A stretch of 64,000 bases of DNA from Microglena sp. YARC (GCA_022414725.1 CM039462.1:2531024-2595023); one strand, 5' to 3'. Positions 47,969 through 59,907 are shown, numbered from the stretch's first letter. The notes: generated from the letters alone by a model not told the origin. A program made the numbers and translations.

Positions 47969-49437
47969 CTAAGGAGAAGCGGTCATTCTGTGCATGCGGA
48001 CAAACCGCCAGAACACAGCAGGATCAAGGGGCTTGGTGAAGGGGTCAGCACAGTTGTCCTTAGTGTTAACATAGGCAACTGCCAGTCTGCCATCCTCCAC
48101 CAACTCCTTGATATAGTGATGAATCACATCAATGTGCTTGCTGCGAGGAATCAGCTGCCAGTCATTGGCCCAACTCAGACACCCTAGGTTGTCACCCTGA
48201 ATGGTGACCATGGTACAAGGCAAACCCAGATCAGTCCTCAACTTCTTCAACCATTGCACCTCCCTGGCAGCCTGAGCCAGGGCCTGATACTCAGCCTCAC
48301 TAGAGCTAATGGCAACAGTAGGTTGCCTTTTGCTCATCCAGTTCACTAGGCACCCGGCAGCAAGCACAGCATAGCCAGTCTGAGACCTCCTGTTATGTCA
48401 GACCCATCATCAGCAAAGGATGAGTCACTAAAGACAGTAAAAGAGAACTCAGGGCTGTGGGTGTGAGTGAGGCCCAGGTGGGAATGAGACCTCAAATACA
48501 AGAGCAAGCGCTTGGCTGCCCCCCAGAGGGGGACGGTAGGGTGAGCAGAAAACCTGGACAGGTAGCTGACAGCAAAAGAAATATCAGGCCTGGTGCAGGT
48601 AGCCAGGTATAGCAAAGCACCTACAAGAGAGAGGTACTGGCTATTAGAGGGCAGGGGGTCGCCAGGGGGGTCAGCAGTGACAGTGCACTTGGCCATGGGG
48701 GCAGAGAACTTGGGCTTGGCTGCATCGGTGAGACCAAACTGCTCCACCAGATCAACAATGTAGGAGTGCTGGGAGAGGTTGATCTGAACACACCAGCCAT
48801 CAGAGTCAAGCGTAACATGCATGTCCAATAGCAAAGCACCTACAAGAGAGAGGAACTGGACAGGTACACCCATCTCCTTGACCTCCCAGCCAGCAGCCTC
48901 CATAGCCTTGATCAGCAAGGCATAAAAAGCCAGATCAACAAAAGCACAGATAAAATCATCGACATAGGTCAGGATATAGCTCCACCCACCAAAAGAATCC
49001 CTTCTAAAATACAGAGCTGGTTCTGCCTTGCACATAGTAAACCCATGTGCAATCAAAACCCGCTTGACATCCATGCTCCAAGCCCTGGGTGCCTGCTTCA
49101 AACCATAAAGGGACTTGATCAGTTTGCACGCAAGGGGAACACCATGAGGTACAAGTACCTTGAAGCCCTCAGGCTGGTGGCAGTACAAGTCAAGCCCAGG
49201 TTCCAAGGTTGCTTCTAGAAATGCAGTCTTGATATCCAGCTGCCGAACAAACATTTTCCTATGAGTGATGGCAGCAAGGAGAACTCCCAGACCTGCTTTA
49301 GAGGAGATGGGGGCATATACATCATGAAAATCCAGTCCAGGACGCTGCAGAAAACCTCGTACCACAAAACGTGCTTTAAAGCGCACAGAACCATCAACCC
49401 CTAACTTCTTCACAAATAACCACTTGCCAGATAGTAT
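47969..49437 (-). pseudogene. Array unit 7, truncated at the ZIP gene junction
   Basis: RT frame 49413-48346 and RNase H frame 48367-47969. The unit matches the others until ATAGTAT at 49431-49437, where they continue CCTTTGC and this one switches to transporter coding sequence (GGATGGATAG). The N-terminal ~75 residues of the RT frame and the spacer are missing. It shares the VGALLL insertion with unit 6. Confidence 0.85.
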
Positions 49438-52400
49438 GGATGGATAGAGTAATGAGCATCGTCGTCACATCGCTCTTAGGAAGGGTCACGCCCAGAGAGA
49501 TGCCGAGAATGACGCTTTGGAAGACGCAGCCCACTTCACCCAATAACGCCATCAGCTGCATCCTAGTTAATCCTGACTGTAGCCTTCGCTGCCTTTCTCC
49601 TTGTCAACTGCTATATCCACAGCACTGCTACTACCACTCTTGGAGTCGGCTTCATTCTTCAAGCTCCCTGGGACCTGACCCTCGGACGCTTCACCAACCG
49701 CGGCAGGTGAGGTGGCATGTCTATGGCCAACAGGATCAGAAGGGGAGTAGTGGGTGTGGTTCTCCCCAAACAGGATGTGTGCTAGATGCTCCATCAGCAC
49801 CATGGTCAGGAAGCCGCCCATTATGACGCACAGCCCCAAAGGAAAGGGATGTTGGTGGCTTTCAAAGCCACAGTTGGGATCATAGCCCTCAACAAGATCC
49901 TCTGCATGATCATCATGATCGTCATGATCATCCACATGATCCTCCTGCAGCATAACCCGACGTATCCTGTGACCAAGAGCTCCAACATCCAACATGTGAT
50001 TAAAGCTATCCATGTGCCCATGTACCGAGCTGAGCAAGAGGCGGCGGTGGTCGTGCAGATCTTCGGCGCTGTCTGCCAAGATCAATCCATCAAGCTGCTC
50101 GATTGCATGAGGGGTCACATGCACGAGGCCTAGACAGAGGATGAGGCCAGCAGACAAGCCGAGGATGACAGCGTAGACTAGGGAGCCCTGGCTGGAGAAC
50201 CGCTGAAAGGTGAGGGAGTGGGGAAAGGGGGTTGGTAGGTGGCTGGGAGGGAAGCTGAGCATGTGTGTGTCTGAGTGTTTGAGAGAGAGTGTAAGCGTGT
50301 GAGTATGGGGAGGGTCAAGCAGTGTGGGAGGAGTAAAGGGGGCATTGCTAGTGGGTGGAGAAGGATGTTTTTTAATAAGGGAACTTGGGGTTTAGGGTGG
50401 ACGAGTAAAATGGGATATGCAGAAAGGGCGGACAGTACATGGAATCACAAGAGAGGCAGTACACTGCATGTGCCACTAACTAAGCCCTACTTTCATTATA
50501 ACTAGGGAGAGGCATCGATCTATGTAGAGATAGATCTATATAGATCTATATTGGCGAAGCTGGATTCTTGAAAATCTGCATAGGGTACCTTACAAAAATC
50601 AAAATCAGGTTTTACAATTATGGCATAGGGCACCATATCTATATAGATCTATATATAGCAAATATATATATTGTGTATATCTACAACATATGCAGTTACA
50701 TCAGATAGACACTGGAAAATCCAGTCGAAGCGCCTGCAATATAGATCTATTTGCCGCCCCCTAATTGTAACAACATTTTGATGATGCATGAACCAAACTA
50801 ACATAAACTTTACTGGTCGTTAACAAATGGTCCCCACTGTCCTAGCCAACCACTTTCCATCCCCCCCCCCCCCCTCTCCCACGCATACACACCACATTAC
50901 ACCCACCCATACGTCTTACTAGGTCATCTCCATGGATGGATCGAGTAAAAGGCATGTCTTACCGCAATGCTGAGTGAAAATACACAGCCAACTGCCCCAG
51001 CCACAAGGATGACAAAGACACTGGCTATTCGCAGGTTCAGCGAGTCCTCCCCAAAGTTTGCGCAGGGATCATCGCCATCCTCGTGCTCATCGTGTTCGTC
51101 ATCGTGGTCATCATCGTGGTTCTCAAGGGTGCTGTCGTTCGCCAGCACAGCGGCCAATGTGTCCATGTCGAATCTGGTCAGGCGCAACTCCGATAAACCG
51201 CAAGAGGCGGTTGATGCGCGACAAACGGCAGCAAGCTCCTGCATCTCCTGAGCTGGTAAGTCTCCACCCAGGTATTGCACGACATACTGCGCACTACGGA
51301 TGCAGTCGTTGTGGTCCCCGTGGGGCATCAGTTGGCAGCCTGGCCTTGCTACGCATACAGCATCAGAAATCCCGCCGCATACTGGCGCAAACGTGTCACT
51401 CAGAATGGACGAGAGGCTCTTGCCCGCATAGGTGCAATCCTCTATGGCAAGATTTGTGTTAGCGTCATTGCGGTGGGAGAGGCAGAGCAGCGCCCTCAGA
51501 CTGTGGCTTAACAGCTCCCTGCGTGAGGTAATGGTAACGAAAGTCAGGAGATCAGGTGGGAGCTGTCGTCCTGTTGGGACTCAGTTGTGTTGGCAACCAT
51601 TCACTGGTAAACTGGTAATGAAAATCTACCAGTTGTCGTCGTTTTAAAGGGTAAGTCGACCTTTGGTTTACCAGTTGTTGTTATCTGGCAAAGACAAGGG
51701 TCTTACTGCAGTGGTTTCGTACCAGTATCAGTGACCATTTATGCTGAGGGATGACAACACCCGGAGCCTATTCAAAAAAATCTACCATTTGTTGGACCTC
51801 TTCACCACTATCATATCATTGGACTGCAGCTCCAAGTTGGACTGTTGTGCCATGCATTTTGGACTGTAGTGCCATACAAGTTGGACTGTAGTGCCATACA
51901 TGTTGGACTCTAGTGCCAAGTGGACTTTCGTACCATGTTGGACGCATCCACCAATGCTGCACCAACGGACTATTAGGCTACAGCTGTACTTCCTACCCAT
52001 GTTTTTGTTTTTGCTATTGTTATTGTAGGTTTTACTGTTTTTGTTTTTGCTTTATTTGTGATCATTGATGTCGTCTTGGTTACAACCACTCCTGATTATT
52101 TGCATAGCTGTTATGGTCATTATGTTTGCGATATTCCCCTTCATCCTTTTCTTTGTTATCGTTGTTATCGTGGTTGTAATTGTTGTCATTGTCATTGCTG
52201 TCATTGTCATTGTTGTCATTGTTGTCGCTGTTGTTGTTGTTGTTGTTCTTGTTGCTGTGATCGTTGTACTTGTTGTTGTTGTTGTTGTTGTTAATGTTGC
52301 TGCTGTGTTTCTGCCCCCTGATGTTATTTGATGCTCTATGCTGTTATTGCTCTGTGCTGTGAAATCTGTGCCATAAAACCTGTATAAACCCATATAAATC

Positions 52401-55400
52401 ACCCCAGCATAATGAATCTGCACCTGAAAATGTGGTGGAGTACGGAAGTACACGGTGATCAGCCCACCTGGTGCGTGAGGAAGTTTTCCGTATGCAGTCA
52501 TTATCAATGCTTTTTTCCGCTATATGTGGCGATCGCAAGTTTTTACCCCGGTTTGGCAAAAATATCGTACACAAAAGTTAAAAGTTTTTTCCCCCGCCTT
52601 AAATAGCCCTAAAAAGCTATAAAATGCTATACAATTTATAAAAAGCTGTACAAAGCACTAAAACGCTGTCCCTGGAGGAGGCCTAAAACCTTTAAGCTAG
52701 AAAAAAACAATTTCAGATTAGAAAAAGAAACTGGTCATTATCTGGCCGGATCGAACGCTAGGGTCCTGGCTTAAGCCTAAAACCGCACCCAGGTAACGCG
52801 GTGCGAACTTTATTTCTTTCTACTTAGTATGCAGCAGTGCGGCCCATAATGCAGCCCACCTACCTGGTGCGTGAACTAGCGCCTTGAGCTGCGGCGTCTG
52901 CCAGGCTGGATAGGGACAGCAGGCTAGGGATGCAGGTAGTGGGTCCCAGACGCTCGCACTGGGGTACAGTCACGGAAAATGCAGTGCCAGCTGCCGGGGC
53001 ATCGACAGCTGGGGGAATCTGTGAGAGGCAGGATGTTACAGACAGACAGTCAGTCAGTCAAGTCACACACACACACAAACACACAGACTTTAAAGAGTGG
53101 GACCCCCAACGCACACACACACACACAGACTTTGAAGCATGGGACCCCCAACACACACACACACACATCGAAGCGTGGGACCCCCAACACACACACACAG
53201 ACTTCGAAGCGTGGGACCTCCAATGCGCCGGGGTATCAACAGCTGGGGGACAGCTGTGAGTGGTAGGAGGTTACAGACAGACATTCAGTCAGTCAAGCTG
53301 CCAAGGTCAGGGCTCGTGGGGCGTGGGTTTCCGTATACCTATTATGTCTGTGGTTAAGGTAAAATTGGCATGCATTACCAATATAAAGATCAGAACGGAT
53401 CAGGGCTGGTGGTATCATTAAGGTACGGTTTGGGTAGGTCATTATATATTGAGGTAGGCACAAAAATACCCCTTTGGATGCACTTGCTAGCCTAGACTAA
53501 GCATACAACTTGATTTATATGCACATGGGTGTGTGCTAGGACCCTCAAGACATGCACGCACACACTTACACACACACACTTGTGCAAGGACCCTCATGAT
53601 ATATACTCACACACACACAGACTTCAAACCGTGGGACCCCCAACACACACACTCTCTGAGAGTCTAGGCGAGTCTCGGCCAGGCTCTTAGGTTTTAAGTG
53701 TAGGACCCCACACACATACACTTACACACACACTCATACACGCACACACATACACGCACACACATACACATAAGCTCAGAAGTGTGGGACCCCCAAGACA
53801 CACACACACACTCCAAGAGTCTAGGCTAGCCTCAGCCAGGCTCCTAAGTCAGAAGCATGGGATCCCCAAGACACGCACACACACTCACACACACACATCC
53901 ACACACGCACACTCAGAAGTGTGGTTGAGGCTATTCGATTTTGTGCTTTGATGTCATGAGAACACACCTCATCACCGGTGCTTTCACTTTCAGCAGTTGT
54001 ATTGGTGCCGCTCACTGCATCTTCCTCAGCCATCAAGCCGGTCACCCCAGCAGCACGTGCCAGCTGAGCCATCTTCGCTGATGAAAGCTTCTGGAAGCTG
54101 CCCTTGGCCTCGCATGCAGCTGCAGTTGAGCATGTGAGAGTTTAATGAATGCATGAAAGCGTGGATGCATAGGGTAGGGATTTGGACAGAGGGATGGACA
54201 GAGCCAGGGCTGGATGCTCTGAGGGGTGGGATGCTCAGAGGTTTGTTCAGGGCGGGATGCTCGGGGAGAGATGCAGAGGGATATTGTACTGAGGGATAGA
54301 CAGAGGGATGCTCAGAGGGATAGACTAAGGGATACTCAGAGGGATAGATAGAGGGATGAAATGAGGCATGCAAGAATTTAATGAATGCACGGATGCAGAG
54401 GATTTTTGTATAACTGGGATGTAATATTGTAGAATTAAATTATCACTGTAGCACGAACTCAGGGCCACCGTCGGTTAAACGAATGTTTGGGGTTCAGTTC
54501 ATCAGTGCCTTTTCTTTTTAAGCCCTTCCTATGCGGTTGGGCAAGTCCCTTTAGCCTATTTGGCCTACCCCTGTACTGTAACAACATAACATGGATGTAC
54601 CAAGCAAGGGCGGGATGCTCTGAGGGGTGGGATACTCGGAGGGATGCTCAGGGCAGGATGCGCAGGGCGGGATGCGCAGGGATGGATGCAGAGGGATGGA
54701 CAGAGGGATGGGCAGAGGGATAAACATAGGGATGGAGAGAGGGATATTGGGCAGAGGGGTGGGCAGAGGGATGTACATATATATGGGCAGAGAGATGTAC
54801 AGTGGGATGCACACAGGTATGGAGAGAGGGATATTGGACAGAGGGGTGGGCAGAGGGATGTACATATAGATGGGCAGAGGGATATACAGTGGGATGAACA
54901 CAGGTATGGAGAGAGGGATATTGGACAGAGGGGTGGGCAGAGGGATATACATATAGATGGGCCGAGGGATGGGCAGAGGGATGTACAGTGGGATGCACAC
55001 AGTTATGGAGGGGGGATATTGGACAGAGGGGTGGTCAGAGGGATGTACATATAGATGGGCAGAGGGATGGGCAGAGGGATGTAAAGGTATGAAGAGAGGG
55101 ATATTGGACAGAGGGGTGGGCAGAGGGATGTACATATAGATGGGCAGAGGGATGGGCAGAGGGATCTACACAGGGATGGGCAGAGGGATGGACAGAGGGA
55201 TGGACTGAGGGATGGGAAAAGGGATGGACAGAGGGATGTACAGATGGATGGGCAGAGGGATGGACAGAGGGATGGACAGAGGGATGGACAGAGGGATGGA
55301 CAGAGGGATTGACAGAGGGATGGGCAGAGGGATGGACAGAGGGATGGGCAGAGGGATGGACAGAGGGATTAACAGAGGGATGGGCAGAGGGATGGGTAGA

Positions 55401-58400
55401 GGGATGGGCAGAGGGATGGGCAGAGGGATGGGTAGAGGGATGGGCAGAGGGATGGGCAGAGGGATGGGTAGAGGGATGGAAAGAGGGATGGGTAGAGGGA
55501 TGGACAGAGGGATGGGCAGAGGGATGGACAGAGGGATGGAAGAGGGATGGGCAGAGGGACGGACAGAGGGATGGGCAGAGGGATGGGTAGAGGGATGGAC
55601 AGAGGGATGGGCAGAGGGATGGACAGAGGGATGTACACAAGGATAATCATGGCAGGGATGGACAGAGGAATATTGGACAGAAGGGTGGGCACTGGTATGG
55701 ACAGAAGGATGTACACAGGGATACTCATGGCAGGGATGGACAGAGGGATGCACACAGGGATACTGAGAGGGCCTGGTAAGATTGTACTTTTCACTTTCAC
55801 TGGAAAATGCAACCCCAAAAGTGCACCGTTTTTGAGGCCTCACAGTCTGTATTGTATTGATCTTTTCAGTGCAGTTTGAATGCTCAAAACATTTTCAGTG
55901 CAATTTCAGTGCAATGAATAAAATAAAAGAAAAGAAAATAAAATAAACAATTTCAACGCAATGAATAAAATAAATTTCAGGGCAATACATATTTAAAGTG
56001 CGATTTCAGTGCTCTATCCTTAATATTGTTTGCTTTAATGCAGCTGAAAGTTACAATATTCAGGTTGGAGTCAGTGGTGAAACTTGTTGGATTCAGGTTG
56101 GATTCAGGGTTGGATTCAGTATTCAGGTTGGATTCAGGGTTTAATTCCAGACGGGGGGGTCAATAGATGTGTGGACTGTGGATGTATGGATGGATGGATG
56201 GCAAGATTTTTACTTGAGAGCAAGATAGCACGTCTCAAGCCACCAAACACATAGCAAGAACGCTGCGTGCAAGGCCACAGACTGCATGCAGAGTTTTTTA
56301 TTTCAGATTTTCCTAGGCAAGGTTGTGTAGCCGGGTGGGCTACTCAACCCTGAATTCAGAAAAGTTGAGAGGCCCACCGGAGTGGGCTACTCAAACCTGA
56401 TTTCAGAAAAGTTGAGTAGCCCACCGGATTTCATAGTGTGAGGCACGAAGCGCCACCCCTTAACAGTTAGGCCGGTGGGCGCAGAATTAGGGGTCCTTAG
56501 GGAAACATGCATTTTGCACCAAATAACAAATGTTACAAACTTTGACCTGACCACAGACTGCATGCATGTTATGCATACATGCAAGGCTGTGGTTATGAGG
56601 GAGAGGGTATGGTATGGGCTTAGAAACATGATCACACACATATTCCACATGGGTACATACAAAGCCTCCGGGTGTGTTCAGCCCCAACCTCACCATGTCC
56701 CAGCGCCGGTGGCTGTCCCTCCTCCCAGCTAAACCAGACAGTCTCCGGAGCGCACAGCTGCTGCGCTGCGTTGGCTGCAGCTGCCAGTTGGTCTGATGCG
56801 CTGCCTTGCCCTGGGCGAAGGGGGATGTCAGGGCCTCCCAGGAGCTTCTGCACGTATAGGTGGTACACCATACAATGCCCATGATCAAAATGGTCCTGGA
56901 AGGAGCACTTGCTGTCGCTGGCGCAGGATGGGATGTCATAGAATGCCTGACAATTGTCCCGAGAGGTTAGGCCCAAGTAGAAAGCAGCATAGCTAGGGTC
57001 CACAGGGGTGCAGCCAATGGTGGGCAAGCCTGAGGGAGAGAGAAGAAGGGGGAAACTAAGTAGTGAGGTGAGGAATACCAGATTGGAAAATGCGATACGA
57101 CATCGATACGATATTGATTATGTATCACTTTTAATGGTCTGATGAGTCTGAAACTTTGCAGGCGCAATCGGCATGCCCTCAGTGTTCACCTAGACTGTGA
57201 ATAATCGTGTTTAAAATTAGGGTTTCATATGATATGGGACACGATATCGATATCTACATGATATCGTACGATACATCCTAGCTCAAGGAAGGAAACACAC
57301 AAAAGACAGACAACTTAGAGCATGCACGCACACACACACAACTAATTAAGAAAGCTCAAAGAACTCAGAATAATATATAAGCTGTACAATACTATAGCTG
57401 ACAAGAGCAAGAAGCACCCCCCTACCTACGCTCTGAGTATGGATACGATATGCTTACGCCATCGACTTAATGTCCTCCGACAAGTGATACGATATCAATA
57501 TTGATTGTATATGAGGCTCCCCAGCCTATCTAGAAAATAGGATAGGTAAGATGAAGCAGCAAGGGGCAGAAGGGGATACAGAATAAGGGGTGTAGTAGTT
57601 GCGCCAACCTGTCCCTGCATAGGTGGTATTGGGTGGGAGGGGGTTGCTGAGGATTATATTGGGGCCATTGGGCTGTGGCGCTGTGCATCTATCTGTACAG
57701 TGGTGCATGGGGACTCATTATCAACATTCAATGCGGTACATGCATGTGGGGACTCATTACCAACATTCATAATGCGTGTGGGGACTCCATATGGGGACTC
57801 ATTATCAACATTCAATGCGGTACATGCATGTGGGGACTCATTACCAACATTCATAATGCATGTGGGGACTCCATATGGGGACTCATTATCAACATTCAAT
57901 GCGGTACATGCATGTGGGGACTCATTACCAACATTCATAATGCATGTGGGGACTCCATATGGGGACTCATTATCAACATTCAATGCGGTACATGCATGTG
58001 GGGACTCATTACCAACATTCATAATGCATGTGGGGACTCCATATGGGGACTCATTATCAACATTCAATGCGGTACATGCATGTGGGGACTCATTACCAAC
58101 ATTCATAAAGCATGTGGGGACTCCATATGGGGACTCATTATCAACATTCAATGCATATACAGGTGGGCGAGGGGGGGGGGGGGGGGGGGGGGGGAGGGGC
58201 AGGCATGGGATGGGGTGTTGGACTGACCTGAGCCTGATAGGGGTAGTGAAGACCACTGGCAGGCCGTTGCGTTGTCGAAACGTGCAGTAGCGCAGGAGGC
58301 CTCGTTGTCTCCATGCTGGTTGGTGCAGAGGTCCAGCAGATAGGCTGCCTGGATGAGGCTCCTGCAGGAAAAGGCGATGAGAAAAATGAGGAGCCATGTG

Positions 58401-59301
58401 GAGCAGGGTTAATTGTCCAGGAAGACCCCCACCTCTGCATACCGAGGTGCAAGCAATTTTACAGCCTGTGTCCTGAGGTGCAACCGACCCGCAACTGACT
58501 CATAGCCTGTGTCCTGTGACGCAACACATCCTCCCCACATTGCGTGTCAGGCCAAAAGTTGCGTCTGAGACGACACAGGACGCAGCATCCTTACCAACCC
58601 AGCTTGTTTACCAGCAGTGAGAAGGAGGAGCCGTGTGGAGGTGAGCTTGCGCTGTGCACCACAATGTCCTTCAGTCTTTTCCACTTACTAGAAGCTTATA
58701 TAACCAAAATCACAAGACACATTTTGCAGGGATGGCAAAGAGGGTGGGCCACAATCACTAGGGCGATGCAAAGTGGTGCAGGTTGTGGCAACAGGCTTCG
58801 AATCAAGTGTGTAACACTAGCAAGACTTCCAACTCATCTAAAGTTTATTTTAGACTTACAACTCGTAGAAGGTTCTAGACAATCAGCTTGTAGAAGGTTA
58901 TAGACAATCAGCTTGTAAAAGGTTCTAGACTTAACACACTACACTAGCTAGCCATGCACACGCGCTGCTTCGTTGCAACGAAGCGCCTGCTGGCCAGTAC
59001 CTGTCAGGCATCATGTTGACAAGATGGTACATATAACAGTGCAACAGACAAGTAGTAATGGACGAATGGCGTAGGACGAATGGCTACATTACCTGGATTT
59101 GGCGTTCAGGCTGGACGGAGGGCTGCTGGTGACTGCAGGCGGCAGTGCGGAGAGCGGATACAGCAGGTTCCACACACACTGCCCGGAATCACTCTGCCAG
59201 ACACAGGTGGACGTAGACGTGTAGGCGCGGACTGCGAAGGATGGCAGCAAGCAGACCAGCACGAGCAACAAGCTGCTGCTGCCGCTTCTGATGATACTCA
59301 T
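49438..59301 (-). CDS. ZIP-family (SLC39-type) metal transporter, multi-exon, 3'-truncated
   Basis: Would move Zn2+ or similar ions into the cytoplasm. Exons by splice consensus and matching phase: 59301-59093, 58361-58228, 57029-56694, 54119-53968, 53018-52864, 51518-50963, 50202 to about 49660-49569, then a partial exon from about 49562 to 49438. The start at 59301 gives a clean signal peptide ([19 protein letters not shown]); a start at 59346 would add 15 residues. Residues ~30-460 form a Cys-containing ectodomain, as in animal ZIP4-type proteins. A His/Asp run at 463-480 precedes TM1 (489-514). TM2 is near 521-542 ([12 protein letters not shown]), a second His/Asp loop lies at ~602-615, and TM3 is at 634-656. 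The last fragment reads [16 protein letters not shown], the TM4 signature with Gln where ZIPs normally have His. TM5-8 are absent: coding runs directly into the copia array. The exon 7/8 join is unresolved (frame changes). Confidence 0.8.
50515..50755. mobile_element. Possible MITE in transporter intron 6
   Basis: Left end TAGATCTATATTGGCGAAG and right end, reverse-complemented, TAGATCTATATTGCAGGCG match, both followed by a CTGGATT block. Interior is AT-rich with TAGATCTATA palindromes. Target duplication not resolved. Confidence 0.45.
51780..52340. repeat. Short tandem repeats in transporter intron 5
   Basis: A ~25-bp repeat (TTGGACTGTAGTGCCATACA) at ~51830-51930, then an imperfect GTT/GTC/ATT trinucleotide tract at ~52150-52300. 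The long Thr-, Cys- or Val-rich ORFs over the tract are compositional. Confidence 0.8.
53040..53900. repeat. CA-rich minisatellite and duplicated exon 5 acceptor in transporter intron 4
   Basis: Copies of GAAG(C/T)GTGGGACCCCCAA with (CA)n runs. At 53222-53292 there is a near copy of 52990-53060 (CCGGGGTATCAACAGCTGGG, then TTACAGACAGACATTCAGTC), which is the exon 5 acceptor region duplicated within its own intron. Confidence 0.8.
54190..55780. repeat. GAGGGATGGRCA minisatellite in transporter intron 3
   Basis: A 12-bp unit GAGGGATGGGCA/GAGGGATGGACA is repeated for ~500 bp around 55140-55640. It is flanked by higher-order units of ~90-110 bp (GATATTGGACAGAGGGGTGG, then GATGTACATATAGATGGGC). 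Open frames on both strands are repeat artefacts. Confidence 0.9.
56330..56432. repeat. Two tandem hairpins in transporter intron 3
   Basis: GTGGGCTACTCAA, a ~14-base loop (CCTGAATTCAGAAAA), then TTGAGAGGCCCACCGG. A second copy follows immediately with a more perfect stem (GGGCTACTCAA/TTGAGTAGCCC). A third partial arm GGCCGGTGGGC is near 56470. Confidence 0.7.
57085..57270. repeat. ATATCG-palindrome repeat, possible MITE
   Basis: The left part (GCGATACGACATCGATACG) and the reverse complement of the right part (ATGTATCGTACGATATCATG) are similar and could be inverted termini of a ~180-bp element. A related fragment is at 57430-57515. Lies in transporter intron 2, close to exon 3. Confidence 0.4.
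57700..58165. repeat. 90-bp minisatellite in transporter intron 2
   Basis: Five highly similar copies of a 90-bp unit containing GGGGACTCATTATCAACATT, CAATGCGGTACATGCATG and CATAATGCATGTGGGGAC. Each unit is itself a diverged dimer. Because 90 is a multiple of three, all frames show 30-residue repeats that I judge non-coding. A G-run follows at ~58170-58192. Confidence 0.9.
58362..59092 (-). other. Transporter intron 1
   Basis: Donor GTAATGT next to exon 1 and acceptor TTTTCCTGCAG before exon 2. The interior has related short segments (GCCTGTGTCCTGAGGTGCAAC / GCCTGTGTCCTGTGACGCAAC near 58470 and 58510; CAATCAGCTTGTAGAAGG twice near 58890). No gene seen inside. Confidence 0.5.
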
Positions 59302-59790
59302 GAGTTTGCTTCTGCTTCTGTTGCTTACTCTCGCCAGGACGCGCATCTCACTTGGGGATGATCTTCAAATCTCAACAAAGCAAACGGTTCGAATTTGTCT
59401 CTCCTATCTTTTCGCTCACGTCATGCATACACCGCGATACAAATGCTACGTCTGGAACGTCGGGGGAGCTAATTAAGTCGAAGTATAAAGAGTAGAAATC
59501 AGCGCGCGTCGGGACAGGACGCCATGCTCCGAACGCATCCGTCCCTCCCATGTCCCGTCCCAAGTCCCCCTCTGTACCACCAGTCCAGTCCCCCACTGTA
59601 CCCCCCCCCCACCCACCCCACCCACCCACCCACCCACACCCTACCCCACCCCCCACTACCCCTACACACACACTCACTTCCTCTTCTACTACTACCTAGC
59701 GCCCCCCGTAGCCCCGAGCACGTAGCCCCTCACATCCATATCCCATCGAGGACCTCCTATGAAGACACTTGGGCGAAAAAATGTTATCGG

Positions 59791-59833
59791 CACTTCGTAC
59801 CACGAAGTGGTACCAGTTGAGACGAAGTGGTAC
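59791..59833. promoter_or_regulatory. Palindromic candidate operator
   Basis: CACTTCGTACCACGAAGTG is an inverted repeat (7-bp arms, 5-bp centre) at 59791-59809. CGAAGTGGTAC then occurs at 59803-59813 and again at 59823-59833. Spaced repeats of one word upstream of two divergent genes suggest a regulator site; no factor is known. Confidence 0.4.
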
Positions 59834-59907
59834 GATAGTAGGGGTAGACAGGTGTACGGACCGAGCGTGGCGTCCTGTCGGGACGGAGGCATACAGTTAG
59901 TAGCGCA

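Larger units (their letters stand above)
32705..49437 (-). repeat. Tandem array of ~2.2-kb copia pol fragments
   Basis: Seven further units and a partial first one, all in the same orientation. The landmark TGCATGCGGACAAAC recurs near 34195, 36927, 39130, 41342, 43554, 45765 and 47990, giving periods of 2203-2225 bp except for a longer second unit. Each unit carries, in minus-strand order, the copia reverse transcriptase, RNase H, and ~540 bp of AT-richer non-coding sequence containing an A-run. No integrase, Gag or recognisable LTR pair lies between units, so this is a satellite built from one end of an element, not nested complete elements. Units from 39 kb rightward look nearly identical; units near the gap have many small indels. 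Confidence 0.9.

Noticed and set aside
32705..49437. Series of complete copia elements
   Set aside because: No LTRs, Gag, protease or integrase between units; the unit is only the RT/RNase H end plus a spacer.
52052..52507. Thr-rich ORF in transporter intron 5
   Set aside because: Translation of an imperfect trinucleotide tract; no domain.
55035..55843. His-Pro-Ser and Gly-Met-Asp-Arg repeat ORFs
   Set aside because: Produced by the 12-bp GAGGGATGGRCA minisatellite, which is open in several frames and sits inside a transporter intron.
57700..58165. CRISPR-like regular repeats
   Set aside because: Whole 90-bp units are near identical with no unique spacers; eukaryotic minisatellite.
57654..58397. 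247-codon ORF with 30-residue repeats
   Set aside because: It overlaps transporter exon 2 in the wrong frame and otherwise follows the 90-bp intronic minisatellite.
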